Origin: Fimenecus sp052273625
GTDB lineage: Bacteria; Bacillota; Clostridia; Oscillospirales; Acutalibacteraceae
NCBI GenBank assembly: GCA_052273625.1
Contig: DAVZHW010000006.1
Span: forward strand, 19,200 to 83,199
Direction: 5' to 3'
Length of the DNA: 64,000 nt
Position 1 is the stretch's first letter; every line of letters starts with the position of its first letter. The notes under the pieces are model-generated. The model was not told the origin of the DNA, ran no database searches, and saw nothing but the letters and a program-made list of their open reading frames with translations. A program made the translations under genes and the position numbers. Shown here one piece after another: positions 10,508 through 18,547 of this stretch.

Positions 10508-11866
10508 ATGACAATAGATTGTACTCTTGATAACTTAAAAATCCCAGCACTTCCGACCTATGTAAATGAATTTGGAACAAAAAAGCCTACCGGAGGTTTG
10601 ACTACAGCAGAATGTGCCGATGACGCTATGCTTCCATTCCGCAAAATGCGACCTTACGAAATAAACGAAGACGCTGAAACTACAGAGATACAACACAATG
10701 CCGTTTTTGTCGCAAAGGCTGAAAACATAACTCTTACCCTGCACGATTGTTCTGATTCTTTCTTGGGTTGCGAGGCGAGAGTTATAAATGTATCGAGCGG
10801 AAGTATAACCGTAAAAGGCGGCGTAAGCGGGATTGACGGAGGAACAGCAGGTATTATCGTTCCTGCAAAACGTGAAGTTAGGCTGATTTTCTTGTCTGAC
10901 GGATGGCATTCTTCTTATGATAACTACTGCAATATAACAGAAAAAGAAATTGCCTCATCTGCCGTAACTACGGCAAAACTTGATGCAAGTGCAGTTACTA
11001 CAGATAAGATAAACACTTCGGCAGTTACTACAGATAAGATTGCAGACGCAAATGTAACGGAAAGTAAAATTGCAGAAAATGCAGTAACAGAGGGCAAGAT
11101 AGCAACAAATGCAGTTACTACAGATAAAATAAAGGACGCAAGTGTAACGAACGACAAGATAGGGGAAGTTTTATCTATAGAAAAAGGTGGTACAGCAGCA
11201 AGTACCGCAACCCAAGCAATAAATAATCTTGCGACAGGGATTGAAGAATTCACGGAGCTTCCTTCAGATGCAATGGGCTTTATAACAACACGCAGCGGCA
11301 TAGACGATTTTGGAATTTTCAAACGAAGCGGGGCTAAAGTATGGGAATGGATAAAGAGCAAGATAGAAACAGTTCTTGGGCTTAATGAAAACTCTCTTAA
11401 AACAAAAACAATAACCGCCAGTGGCAGCGTAACGGCAACGAAATTTACAGGAAATTTAAACGGTAATGCCGACAGTGCAACAGCAGTCCTAGATTACGGT
11501 AATACGTCTAAGAAGATTAAGATAGGCTATGCAGGTGCTAGTTTAACTAGTTGTAGTTTTTTAGCAGCTTATAATAGCAACGGAACCGCTATAAAAGATA
11601 TAGCTCCTGCTAATGTTACTGTAGGTAATGCTGAAAATGCCGACACCGTAGACGGTCATCATTTCAACTGGGCAGGACAAAGCGGACAACCTGCGTGGCT
11701 TTGGGGAGGAAATGACAGTGCCAATCAGTATGTTTATAATCCGGAAAATTTTAGTGTCAACTATGCAAATTCTGCCGGCTCTGTCGAGTGGGACAATGTA
11801 ACAGAAAAACCCCACTATATTACAGGCTCTTATTTAAACGGTGTCTTAAATCTTACCACAAACTAA
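10508..11866 (+). CDS. Tail fibre protein with AVTTDKI-type repeats
   Basis: 452 residues with a strong AAAGGAG site just upstream. Residues ~1-145 form a beta-rich head. Residues ~150-225 are a run of imperfect units (SAVTTAKL, SAVTTDKI, NVTESKI, NAVTEGKI) typical of trimeric phage fibre shafts. A GGTAAST hinge follows, then a C-terminal region with TVDGHHFNW and EKPHYI motifs as in fibre collars. The protein ends abruptly at NLTTN. It is probably a distal or side fibre and a plausible substrate or partner for the modification enzymes downstream. Confidence 0.75.
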   Translation: MTIDCTLDNLKIPALPTYVNEFGTKKPTGGLTTAECADDAMLPFRKMRPYEINEDAETTEIQHNAVFVAKAENITLTLHDCSDSFLGCEARVINVSSGSITVKGGVSGIDGGTAGIIVPAKREVRLIFLSDGWHSSYDNYCNITEKEIASSAVTTAKLDASAVTTDKINTSAVTTDKIADANVTESKIAENAVTEGKIATNAVTTDKIKDASVTNDKIGEVLSIEKGGTAASTATQAINNLATGIEEFTELPSDAMGFITTRSGIDDFGIFKRSGAKVWEWIKSKIETVLGLNENSLKTKTITASGSVTATKFTGNLNGNADSATAVLDYGNTSKKIKIGYAGASLTSCSFLAAYNSNGTAIKDIAPANVTVGNAENADTVDGHHFNWAGQSGQPAWLWGGNDSANQYVYNPENFSVNYANSAGSVEWDNVTEKPHYITGSYLNGVLNLTTN

Positions 11867-11879
11867 ATAAGGAAAGAAA

Positions 11880-12503
11880 ATGGCGACAGTTTCATATACA
11901 TACGACTTAAAATGCAATGAAAACAATGTTTCACAAGTCAAAGTAAACGGCACAGATGTAAAAAGATTACAGGTAAACGGAAAAGATGTTATCCATAAAT
12001 TTGTTACATACAAATGCACAGCAACCATACACTGCTGGATATATTATAGCTCATTAAAAGCTGGTGCAGTGTATCAATCATGTAATGATGACTATGTAGA
12101 CGTGGAGGGAACTGGTTATTTTTTCGTATCTTATGGTACATCAGGGGATAGCTTATCGGATTCGGGAGGAAGTATTCCTAATGTAGAAGTTTATTTCAGA
12201 AGAGCTATGATGCTGGATACTTTGTGTTTCCACCACGAAACATTCTCTAATCTTGACCCTAAAACAAACCAGACCTTTGGAAACTTTAGAGGTTTCGATA
12301 CGTACAGTATAGGTTCTGACCCGTTCTCTGTCGAGATATTCAGAGATGTCTATTCAGATGGTTCTGAATTAAGAACGGATTGGGGCAATGTGAATATAAG
12401 TGCAAAACTGGACGCACTGTTGTACTCAAACAGTGAGACAGCTAGTAGTGCAATACTAGGCTCTATCTCAAAAACATTTACAAGAACTGTTCAGGAGTAT
12501 TAA
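11880..12503 (+). CDS. Probable tail/receptor-binding accessory protein
   Basis: 207 residues starting 13 nt after the fibre gene, with GGAAAG upstream. The N-terminus has a VKVNGTDVKRLQVNGKDV segment seen at the base of small phage fibre or baseplate proteins. The rest is Ser/Tyr/Gly-rich beta structure with four Cys in residues ~40-80. I do not recognise a catalytic motif. Position at the end of the tail module suggests a structural adhesin, chaperone or substrate of the adjoining enzymes. Confidence 0.5.
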   Translation: MATVSYTYDLKCNENNVSQVKVNGTDVKRLQVNGKDVIHKFVTYKCTATIHCWIYYSSLKAGAVYQSCNDDYVDVEGTGYFFVSYGTSGDSLSDSGGSIPNVEVYFRRAMMLDTLCFHHETFSNLDPKTNQTFGNFRGFDTYSIGSDPFSVEIFRDVYSDGSELRTDWGNVNISAKLDALLYSNSETASSAILGSISKTFTRTVQEY

Positions 12504-12505
12504 AT

Positions 12506-13453
12506 TTGAAAGACATAATATCTATAACCGACCTTGACAACTCGGATTTTATAATTAAGTGGCGTATGACAGAGATGTGCAATGCCGACTGTTCCTATTG
12601 CATAAGAAAAGGCAGGCACGTAGGAGTTATTCCTGAACGGCTCAAAGAGCAGAATGAGCGTCTTTGTGAGGTTGCAAAAGAGATTTCGAGAATGGTTGAT
12701 TCAACTGACTTTCATAATGTCAAGATTGACCTTATAGGCGGAGAGGTTTCAATACTTGACTTGGAGAAAATATGCGGCAATTTTACAACAGGAAAAATCA
12801 AGAGAATAAATCTGACCACCAATTTATTAAAGTCTGTAGATTACTACAAAAAACTTTGTGATTTGCTCCATTCAAAAGGTATAAAATCTACTGCGGTTGC
12901 CAGTTTTCACTACGAATTTCAATCTTTTGAAAAATATTTTGAAAAAATTGAGTTGTTAAGAAATTACTTCGATATTCTCGGATGTGAAATGGTTTCCAAT
13001 TCGGAAAATCAAAATCTCTGTAGGGCTTTTATAGAAAAATGCAAGGAACTAAATCTTGATTATATGGTTGAGGGTGATTTGCGTTCTAGTCAAGAGCAGG
13101 CAAGAAAAGGTGGGCTGATTGTTGAAAGTTCCAAAAAAGTTAAGCACGACCGCTATAATGTTTGCTTTGCTGACGGAACAGAAAAAAACTATACTTCGCG
13201 AAACCAACTTTTAATGGATGCAAATAACAATCAAAACCGCTGGCAAAAGGCAATCCATACAAACGGGTACTATTGTTCAAATTCTTACGACTACATATAC
13301 ATAGATTTTGATACAGTTGTTGGCAGAACAAAGACCTCAAACGCCTGCTCAAACAGAATGAAAATAGAGGATTTTGAGGTTGTAGAGCCTAAAATTTGCG
13401 AGGCAGGAAACTGCACACTTTGCGGACATCAAAGCCTTTGGAGAACAAAATGA
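12506..13453 (+). CDS. Radical SAM enzyme with C-terminal Cys cluster
   Basis: 315 residues. It starts at TTG 12506, which has AGGAG 8 nt upstream. C25-x3-C29-x2-C32 (CNADCSYC) is the radical SAM 4Fe-4S motif. LIGGEVS is a GGE-like SAM-binding motif, and ASFHYEF follows as in SPASM-type enzymes. The last ~60 residues contain several Cys (YYCSNS, NACSN, KICEAGNCTLC), suggesting an auxiliary cluster. The substrate is unknown. It heads a four-gene block after the tail fibres, so peptide or sugar modification of a fibre or host surface is an inference. Confidence 0.8.
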   Translation: MKDIISITDLDNSDFIIKWRMTEMCNADCSYCIRKGRHVGVIPERLKEQNERLCEVAKEISRMVDSTDFHNVKIDLIGGEVSILDLEKICGNFTTGKIKRINLTTNLLKSVDYYKKLCDLLHSKGIKSTAVASFHYEFQSFEKYFEKIELLRNYFDILGCEMVSNSENQNLCRAFIEKCKELNLDYMVEGDLRSSQEQARKGGLIVESSKKVKHDRYNVCFADGTEKNYTSRNQLLMDANNNQNRWQKAIHTNGYYCSNSYDYIYIDFDTVVGRTKTSNACSNRMKIEDFEVVEPKICEAGNCTLCGHQSLWRTK

Positions 13454-13935
13454 ACATTATCCTGACTTCTATGTGTTGCGGCAAAACTTCCCTTGAAAAA
13501 CATAATACGAAATACTTTGATTTTGATATTTTTGCAAATGTAAAAACAAGTCGGCAGATAGCGGTCGTACGGCAGATGATTTCTGATTTTGCGAGAAACT
13601 GCGATGATGAAAATATTTATCTGTTCAATATGGACAGATTTTATAAATTTGAGCTTGATACAGTTTCATTTATAAAAATTGTTGAAGTCGCAGTTCCAGA
13701 AGAGTCCGCTTTTAAGTATTTTCTGAACTTGTACAAAGACAGGGAACTCAAGGAAAATGGCGGAGTAAGGGAACGTGCATATAACTGTTTTAAGAAAAGC
13801 CTGGTTTCCAATCTTGAGAAAGCAAGAGAATTAGAAGCTGAAGGCATAAAGGTTCATTATTTAAAGTATGGTGAAAATATAAAATATTTACAGAGAGGTA
13901 CATTTTATGACAATTTTTACAGTAAACGCATTTGA
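13450..13935 (+). CDS. Small P-loop kinase-like protein
   Basis: 161 residues from ATG 13450, which overlaps the previous TGA by 4 nt. An in-frame start at 13396 is less likely. The N-terminus NIILTSMCCGKTSL has the end of a Walker A loop (G11-K12-T13), though the first Gly is replaced. KYFDFD follows where small nucleotide or metabolite kinases carry acidic residues, and the rest is helical. It could phosphorylate a sugar or nucleotide for the neighbouring glycosyltransferase, but no substrate motif is visible. Its end overlaps the next gene by 29 nt. Confidence 0.5.
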   Translation: MNIILTSMCCGKTSLEKHNTKYFDFDIFANVKTSRQIAVVRQMISDFARNCDDENIYLFNMDRFYKFELDTVSFIKIVEVAVPEESAFKYFLNLYKDRELKENGGVRERAYNCFKKSLVSNLEKARELEAEGIKVHYLKYGENIKYLQRGTFYDNFYSKRI

Positions 13936-14650
13936 TGATGGTTATTTCAAGAATTGTGAACCAACAAGCAAACTTCAACAATTTTGTATGAACTCTTGGC
14001 AAAAAGCAGGGTTTGATATAAAGGTTTTCGACTATAACTCTGACGAAGTAAAAGAAGCAAAAGAAAAGTATAAACTATGGATAAACTCGGCTGTAAAGCA
14101 AAGAAAAATACCTATCGCAAGCGACCCTATCAGACTTTATATTCTTTCTTTATATGAAGATATGATGTATTTTGACACTGATATGTATCTTATGAAAAGC
14201 CAATTTATACAAAAAATTGCAGAAGATACAAATTTTCGTATATTTGGAAACTTATTTTGTGCTGTTCATAACGGAAAGGATACTCAAACACCAAAAACTA
14301 TTTTAGAGAAATACTATAATACAGATAAAATAAAAGGCGACAAAGAACTCATAACTAATAACATAAATGACTTAAAAAGAATGAGTTTTCATAACGAGTT
14401 GATACATCTTCCAAGAATAGAAAATAAGTATTATAAGAACATCTACGTTGAAACAACAAAAGATATAGACCGACTTTATGGAGAAAAAACCTGTATATAT
14501 GCAACAAGTTTTGACTTGTACAAACAGTTATGTAGCGAAGGAAAAAAGGACGCATATCATATAAAGTATCTCTTCAATATGCCTAAAGAAGACAAAGAAG
14601 AGTTCAAAACTTTTATGGAGAACGGAAATGATTACGATAAACTCATCTGA
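13907..14650 (+). CDS. Glycosyltransferase with DXD motif (GT32/capsular-sugar type)
   Basis: 247 residues with an AGAGG site upstream of ATG 13907. The segment PIASDPIRLYILSLYEDMMY leads directly into FDTDMYL, where D90-T91-D92 is the metal and sugar-nucleotide binding DXD. This is characteristic of the Gly_transf_sug/OCH1-like fold. There are no membrane segments, so the enzyme is cytoplasmic. It overlaps both neighbours (29 and 23 nt) and was probably acquired and expressed as a unit with them. It may glycosylate a phage fibre, a host surface molecule or a product of the radical SAM enzyme. Confidence 0.8.
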   Translation: MTIFTVNAFDDGYFKNCEPTSKLQQFCMNSWQKAGFDIKVFDYNSDEVKEAKEKYKLWINSAVKQRKIPIASDPIRLYILSLYEDMMYFDTDMYLMKSQFIQKIAEDTNFRIFGNLFCAVHNGKDTQTPKTILEKYYNTDKIKGDKELITNNINDLKRMSFHNELIHLPRIENKYYKNIYVETTKDIDRLYGEKTCIYATSFDLYKQLCSEGKKDAYHIKYLFNMPKEDKEEFKTFMENGNDYDKLI

Positions 14651-15623
14651 TTTTCTTATACACAATGACAACAAGGACATTTTCGATATTGATATATATA
14701 GAACCGACAATGCAATAACGATAAAGAATACACACTTTGTTTGCCCTCTATTTTATTTTATCAAAAATAAAGACGGTTTTATTTTATCTACAGAACATAA
14801 ATTAAAAATAAACGAAAAGAAAATATTTGAACCTGTACTGAACATCAAACACAGTATGTGGGGGGGGGTAAAAGGAAACTTTCAGAAAATGCTTAACTCA
14901 GAAAAGCCTGAGCTTCCCTATAAAGTTATCGATAATTGGTCGGAAATCTGCCTTTCTAAAAACGGAGAACTAATCGTAAAAAATAACGACTTATCAAATT
15001 TGTATTCAGTGGACATTGAGGACAGTTATCCGCTGATAAAGGTATGGGCAGAAAAATATTCAGATATTATCTCCGACTTATGCAAACAAAAGAAATTCAT
15101 TCCTACCTTAACAGGCGGATGTGATACACGAATTTTGACCCATTTCTGGAGAAACTTCAATTTTGAAAATTACAGATTAAGAGCGGTAAAAAAAGATGGA
15201 AAAAACAATGTCGAGAAAGGAAAGATAGAAATAAATATTGCCGAAAAAGTAATAAAAAGGCTAGGAATGAACCTTGAACGATTAGAAGAGCCTCCAGAAG
15301 GTACTGTTTCTATGTGCGGAACATACACAGAAGCAACGCAAAAACAAATTTTACTAAATGACAAACAATTTGTAAGAAATGTTATAAATCGTTGCAATTT
15401 TGAGTGGTATCAAGTGCAACCTTTCACAGACGATTTATATCTTATGATAAAACCTCATAGGGTTCTGGAAATGCGTGTTTTGTTTATGCTGCTGTTCTGC
15501 CCAGACTTGTTAGACATTGAAATGATTTCAGAGGCTGGACAGGGTGTTTACACTTTTGACTACTTCAAAGACGTGATTGATGATATGAAGAGGCTTATAT
15601 GGAAATGGAAAAAGAACGCTTAA
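14628..15623 (+). CDS. Asparagine-synthetase-like ATP-dependent amidotransferase, with 9-G tract
   Basis: 331 residues. PTLTGGCDTR (from T160) matches the pyrophosphate loop of AsnB/beta-lactam-synthetase enzymes (SGGxDS type), though Thr replaces the first Ser. The N-terminal ~120 residues resemble the AsnB-type N-domain, but no catalytic Cys2 glutaminase is present. It may therefore use free ammonia or act on an amine. Bases 14860-14868 are nine consecutive Gs encoding parts of W78-G79-G80-V81. Losing one G gives an immediate TAA and gaining one gives a stop 13 codons after M77, so the gene is in frame only near this length. It overlaps its neighbours. Confidence 0.65.
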   Translation: MITINSSDFLIHNDNKDIFDIDIYRTDNAITIKNTHFVCPLFYFIKNKDGFILSTEHKLKINEKKIFEPVLNIKHSMWGGVKGNFQKMLNSEKPELPYKVIDNWSEICLSKNGELIVKNNDLSNLYSVDIEDSYPLIKVWAEKYSDIISDLCKQKKFIPTLTGGCDTRILTHFWRNFNFENYRLRAVKKDGKNNVEKGKIEINIAEKVIKRLGMNLERLEEPPEGTVSMCGTYTEATQKQILLNDKQFVRNVINRCNFEWYQVQPFTDDLYLMIKPHRVLEMRVLFMLLFCPDLLDIEMISEAGQGVYTFDYFKDVIDDMKRLIWKWKKNA

Positions 15624-15796
15624 AGAACACAATAATAGCACTTGCAGAAGAATTAAAGAAGAACGTGATAGATGTGCAGATAAAAGATAACAAAGCGGTT
15701 TTTGAGATACTAGAACAAAAACCGCATATCACGTTTAAGGATTATGTAGAAATTCCAGTAACAAAAGAATTTCTTGAACGATACTCTTTTATTTAG
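15599..15796 (+). CDS. Small protein at end of modification cassette
   Basis: 65 residues, starting inside the 3' end of the amidotransferase-like gene. AAGAGG lies ~6 nt upstream of ATG 15599; a second ATG is at 15605. It is mostly helical then beta (VIDVQIKDNKAVFEIL), with no Cys, signal peptide or membrane segment. It is not recognised. Overlap with the cassette suggests a carrier, chaperone or regulatory subunit, but nothing proves it. Confidence 0.5.
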   Translation: MEMEKERLKNTIIALAEELKKNVIDVQIKDNKAVFEILEQKPHITFKDYVEIPVTKEFLERYSFI

Positions 15797-15819
15797 CCTC
15801 TTTTTCCTGTTTATATCTT

Positions 15820-16440
15820 TTAGTTAAATTTTTCTGTCTTCTCAATGCCGTTTCTTAATTTTGCTTTTCGTAATTTTCTTGATACAGTTACCGGACTAAA
15901 ATCCGGAATATCATTCTGTTTAAAATCTCTGGAAAGATAATCTAGTATTATTCTCTCATCTGCTGTAAGTTCCAGCTTTTTACCTATAAGGTTCTTAACA
16001 CGTTTTACAGCTTCTGTAAAAGATAAAAAGGCAAAGAAACAAGCGTCAACGTGGAATACGATTTTCATTATTTCCAAATGATGCAAATGGCAAATAACAA
16101 AAACATTTATGCAATATCCTGCAATCATCGGAATTTTCAACATTGGATAAAACGCTATGAGCATTGTTATTATTACAAAATATAACGCGTTATTAAATGA
16201 AGAAAAATAAAACATTACATAGGCGACTAAACACCAAGTAATCCAAGTTCCGCGGTGTCCGAAAAAGAAAATAAATAGAACGCCGCAACCATAAATAGCA
16301 ACTCTAAGTTTCCATTCGAGGCTAGGCTCATAATAGCAAAAAAGAATTGATATAATACAAAAAGTAAATACTCCAACTAATGACAATAGTTGCAATTTAT
16401 CGTCTATAAATGAATATACTCTGTTCCTTAAATATTCCAT
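15820..16440 (-). CDS. Membrane-anchored HTH regulator (moron)
   Basis: 206 residues on the opposite strand to its neighbours. Residues ~18-140 contain about five hydrophobic segments. The last ~60 residues (LTADERIILDYLSRDF, then SPVTVSRKLRKAKLR) look like a LuxR/sigma-region-4-type helix-turn-helix. The layout suggests a membrane sensor with a cytoplasmic DNA-binding domain. It sits alone, with its own intergenic promoter region at 16441-16558, between late-gene blocks. That is the pattern of a moron expressed from a prophage. The ligand and targets are unknown. Confidence 0.6.
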   Translation of the reverse strand: MEYLRNRVYSFIDDKLQLLSLVGVFTFCIISILFCYYEPSLEWKLRVAIYGCGVLFIFFFGHRGTWITWCLVAYVMFYFSSFNNALYFVIITMLIAFYPMLKIPMIAGYCINVFVICHLHHLEIMKIVFHVDACFFAFLSFTEAVKRVKNLIGKKLELTADERIILDYLSRDFKQNDIPDFSPVTVSRKLRKAKLRNGIEKTEKFN

Positions 16441-16528
16441 CCACTCTCCGTATTTATGATTGATAATAAAATTTTATTCATTTGATAATGAATGTCAATA
16501 TTTTGGCAAATTAACATTTAAATTTTTT

Positions 16529-16545
16529 TATAACGTTCCGTTATA
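16529..16545. promoter_or_regulatory. Inverted repeat abutting a ribosome binding site
   Basis: TATAACG-TTC-CGTTATA is a perfect 7-bp inverted repeat with a 3-nt centre. It is followed directly by GGAGG at 16546-16550 and ATG 16559. It could be an operator in the divergent promoter region shared with the membrane HTH gene, or an RNA hairpin gating the ribosome site. Confidence 0.4.
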
Positions 16546-16558
16546 GGAGGCATAAGTT

Positions 16559-16798
16559 ATGACTTATCAAATGGAATATGTAAAAAATTTGTTTTCAAAA
16601 TTGGGTAGAAGTGAAAAGATAAATCTTTTGACAGAATCAAATTTAAATGACAGGGAAGCCGAACTTTTATTAAAAAGATTAGTAAAAGGCGAAACAATAA
16701 AAGATTGTTCTATTTATTTCAACCTTGAAGAAGATACCATAAATAAAAATCAATTAAAAGCTATCAAAAAGCTATATTCTTTCCTAAAAGAATACTAA
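16559..16798 (+). CDS. Small HTH protein, sigma-region-4/LuxR-like
   Basis: 79 residues with a strong AGGAGG site. The core LNDREAELLLKRLVKGETI, then NLEEDTINKNQLKAIKKL, has the spacing of a sigma70 region 4 or LuxR-type HTH. It is small, basic and soluble. It may control the genes that follow it (16859-19011) or act as a phage transcription factor. It is divergent from the membrane HTH gene, with which it may form a regulatory pair. Confidence 0.5.
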   Translation: MTYQMEYVKNLFSKLGRSEKINLLTESNLNDREAELLLKRLVKGETIKDCSIYFNLEEDTINKNQLKAIKKLYSFLKEY

Positions 16799-16858
16799 TC
16801 CAATCCCTGTTCAACAACACTCTTTTGGAATTATTATCCAATCCAAGAAGGTGCATAA

Positions 16859-17245
16859 ATGAATCAAAACACATTTTTAACATCGCTTTATAACACTGCA
16901 TTTCCTGTAAAACGCAGTGTTGCTAGAGTAAATGGTGTTCAGGAAGCCAAAGATTACAAACTTGAAAATGAAGAATCTGTCGCGTTAATAGACGCGAACG
17001 AGGATATTCTTTATATAAAAGAGTGCGATAACACAGGTCGCTACAGTCTGAAAATATATCAGTGCATAGATAAGACTGATGAATATATGTCGAAGAATAC
17101 ACCTGCAAATATAAGCAGGGCGGAATTTGATGGACTTAAAAATTCTTTGGAAGAATTAAAATCGATTTTAATTGGAGGCAAGAAAAATGAACACAATGCT
17201 AAAAAACAACCAGAACTCAACTTCCCTGTTGAGCCAGTTCAATAA
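16859..17245 (+). CDS. Conserved small phage protein, unknown function
   Basis: 128 residues with AGGTG upstream. The N-terminal half is beta-rich (ESVALIDANEDILYIKECD) and the C-terminal half is helical (RAEFDGLKNSLEELKS) with a polar tail. Its 3' end overlaps the next gene by 59 nt in another frame. Genes of this size and order occur together in gut phages, usually without assigned function; a virion-associated role is a guess. Confidence 0.5.
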   Translation: MNQNTFLTSLYNTAFPVKRSVARVNGVQEAKDYKLENEESVALIDANEDILYIKECDNTGRYSLKIYQCIDKTDEYMSKNTPANISRAEFDGLKNSLEELKSILIGGKKNEHNAKKQPELNFPVEPVQ

Positions 17246-17384
17246 ATTCTGCGATGAATTCAAGAAAAGCGGTCAAGACCCAAATGTCGTTCTTAACCAG
17301 CTTTTATCAAGCGGAAAAGTAACAAAGGAGCAACTGGAAAAAGCAAAAATGCTTGCCAAATTATTTGGTGGGCAATTTAAATAA
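17187..17384 (+). CDS. Small helical phage protein
   Basis: 65 residues. I chose ATG 17187 over the in-frame TTG at 17172 because GGAGG (17174-17178) is correctly spaced for it. The sequence is helical and Asn/Gln/Lys-rich (FKKSGQDPNVVLNQLL, then GKVTKEQLEKAKMLAKLFG). It resembles short proteins seen before Gly/Asn-rich membrane proteins in gut phages. No function can be assigned. Confidence 0.55.
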   Translation: MNTMLKNNQNSTSLLSQFNKFCDEFKKSGQDPNVVLNQLLSSGKVTKEQLEKAKMLAKLFGGQFK

Positions 17385-17400
17385 ATCGGAGGTGGCAAAA

Positions 17401-18006
17401 ATGTCAGACTTAACAGCAAGCGATGTTCTCGCAATGACGCAGGGCAAAGGCAATGATTTCCTTAATGGAAACGGAATTCTTATCATTCTCTTCTTCCTAA
17501 TTTTTGGAATGGGAGGTTGGGGCAACTGGGGTGGCAATGCGGCAACTCAGGGTGCTCTCACAAGAGCGGAATTGACAGAAGGACTTAACAACCAGTCTTT
17601 ACAGAGAGAGGTTACAGACCTTTCATCTGCAATAAACGCAGGTTTTAATTCTGTCAATATGGGGATGAACTCGCAGTTTGCAAATATTCAGCAGGGATTG
17701 TGTTCAGGTTTTGGAAATCTTGCAAATCTTATGAACCAGAATACAAACTCTATAAACTCAAATCTTTGCAATCTGGGAAATCAAATGCAGCAGGGTTGTT
17801 GCGACATTAAAAACACAATTCATTCGGAAGGCGAACTTACACGTGCCCTTATTCAGCACAACACTGAACAAGACCTTCGTGATAGACTTGCCGACAAAGA
17901 CCGCGAATTGCAGACAACAGGAATTGCCGCTGCAATTCTTAACCAGACAAACAACCTTGAAAACTGGTTCAGACAGTATACAAATGGCTGTTGCCAGACA
18001 GCATAG
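17401..18006 (+). CDS. Conserved phage protein with one membrane segment and Asn/Gln-rich coiled region
   Basis: 201 residues from ATG 17401, with GGAGGTGG upstream. A hydrophobic stretch with GILIILFFLIFGMGGWG lies at residues ~24-40. A Gly/Asn-rich linker and a long helical region (LTRAELTEGLNNQSL, DIKNTIHSEGELTRALI) follow. Several Cys are present, including paired Cys (QQGCCDI, NGCCQTA). Proteins of this design recur in phages of gut bacteria without established function. Membrane attachment is likely. A role in late gene expression, assembly or lysis cannot be resolved from sequence. Confidence 0.6.
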   Translation: MSDLTASDVLAMTQGKGNDFLNGNGILIILFFLIFGMGGWGNWGGNAATQGALTRAELTEGLNNQSLQREVTDLSSAINAGFNSVNMGMNSQFANIQQGLCSGFGNLANLMNQNTNSINSNLCNLGNQMQQGCCDIKNTIHSEGELTRALIQHNTEQDLRDRLADKDRELQTTGIAAAILNQTNNLENWFRQYTNGCCQTA

Positions 18007-18018
18007 GCGGTGAAAAAT

Positions 18019-18357
18019 ATGGCTTGCAAATGTATTCATATAGCAAACACTTATGTTGTAAATGACAGCTCGACAAATGTTGTATTACAGTTTGTAAACA
18101 ATGCAACTGCAAGCGATAAAAACCGTTTCTGTTTCAAAGTTGTTACATCGTTGCCGTCCGCAAATGCCGCATATAATTTATATGCAACTGTAAACGGCAA
18201 CAGTGTTCCTGTCCTTAACAAGTACGGAAATCCAATGCTTGTAGGCGATGTAAAAAGAAACCGGTTGTATAAAGGTTGGTTTGGGGCTACTGAACCTCAT
18301 ATCATAGCCTCAAATTCTCCTATTACTTACAACGCAGGATGCGGAAATGTTTTGTAA
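18019..18357 (+). CDS. Small beta-rich phage protein
   Basis: 112 residues from ATG 18019, with AGGCGGTG at a good distance; the in-frame GTG at 18010 is less likely. It is beta-rich (YVVNDSSTNVVLQFVNN, YNLYATVNGNSVPVLN) and begins MACKC. It is probably a virion or decoration protein and belongs to the same small conserved block as its neighbours. It has no catalytic motif and is not otherwise recognised. Confidence 0.55.
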   Translation: MACKCIHIANTYVVNDSSTNVVLQFVNNATASDKNRFCFKVVTSLPSANAAYNLYATVNGNSVPVLNKYGNPMLVGDVKRNRLYKGWFGATEPHIIASNSPITYNAGCGNVL

Positions 18358-18547
18358 CGGTTTTTGTTTGCTTTGTATGTCGCCTTGTTATCGTGGTGAA
18401 ATCGTTTCGCCGAATAATAAGGCGTCTAGTCCTGTTGAAAAAGAAATTGTCCAGCAGGAAGAAAAAGGATTGGCGGTCAATGAAACTGTCAAGTATGAAG
18501 TAGTAAAAAATGTTTTCGGCAAGGAAAAGGTTCGGAGGGTAAAATGA
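18347..18547 (+). CDS. Short Cys-rich N-terminus protein
   Basis: 66 residues overlapping the previous gene by 11 nt and the next by 4 nt (ATGA), so translation is probably coupled. The first 15 residues contain four Cys (FCNGFCLLCMSPC). The remainder is charged and probably disordered (KEIVQQEEKGLAV). The Cys cluster may bind a metal or resemble a short membrane-proximal segment. No function can be assigned. Confidence 0.5.
   Translation: MFCNGFCLLCMSPCYRGEIVSPNNKASSPVEKEIVQQEEKGLAVNETVKYEVVKNVFGKEKVRRVK

Noticed and set aside
10508..12503. Diversity-generating retroelement at the fibre genes
   Set aside because: No reverse transcriptase or template repeat is seen in the window.
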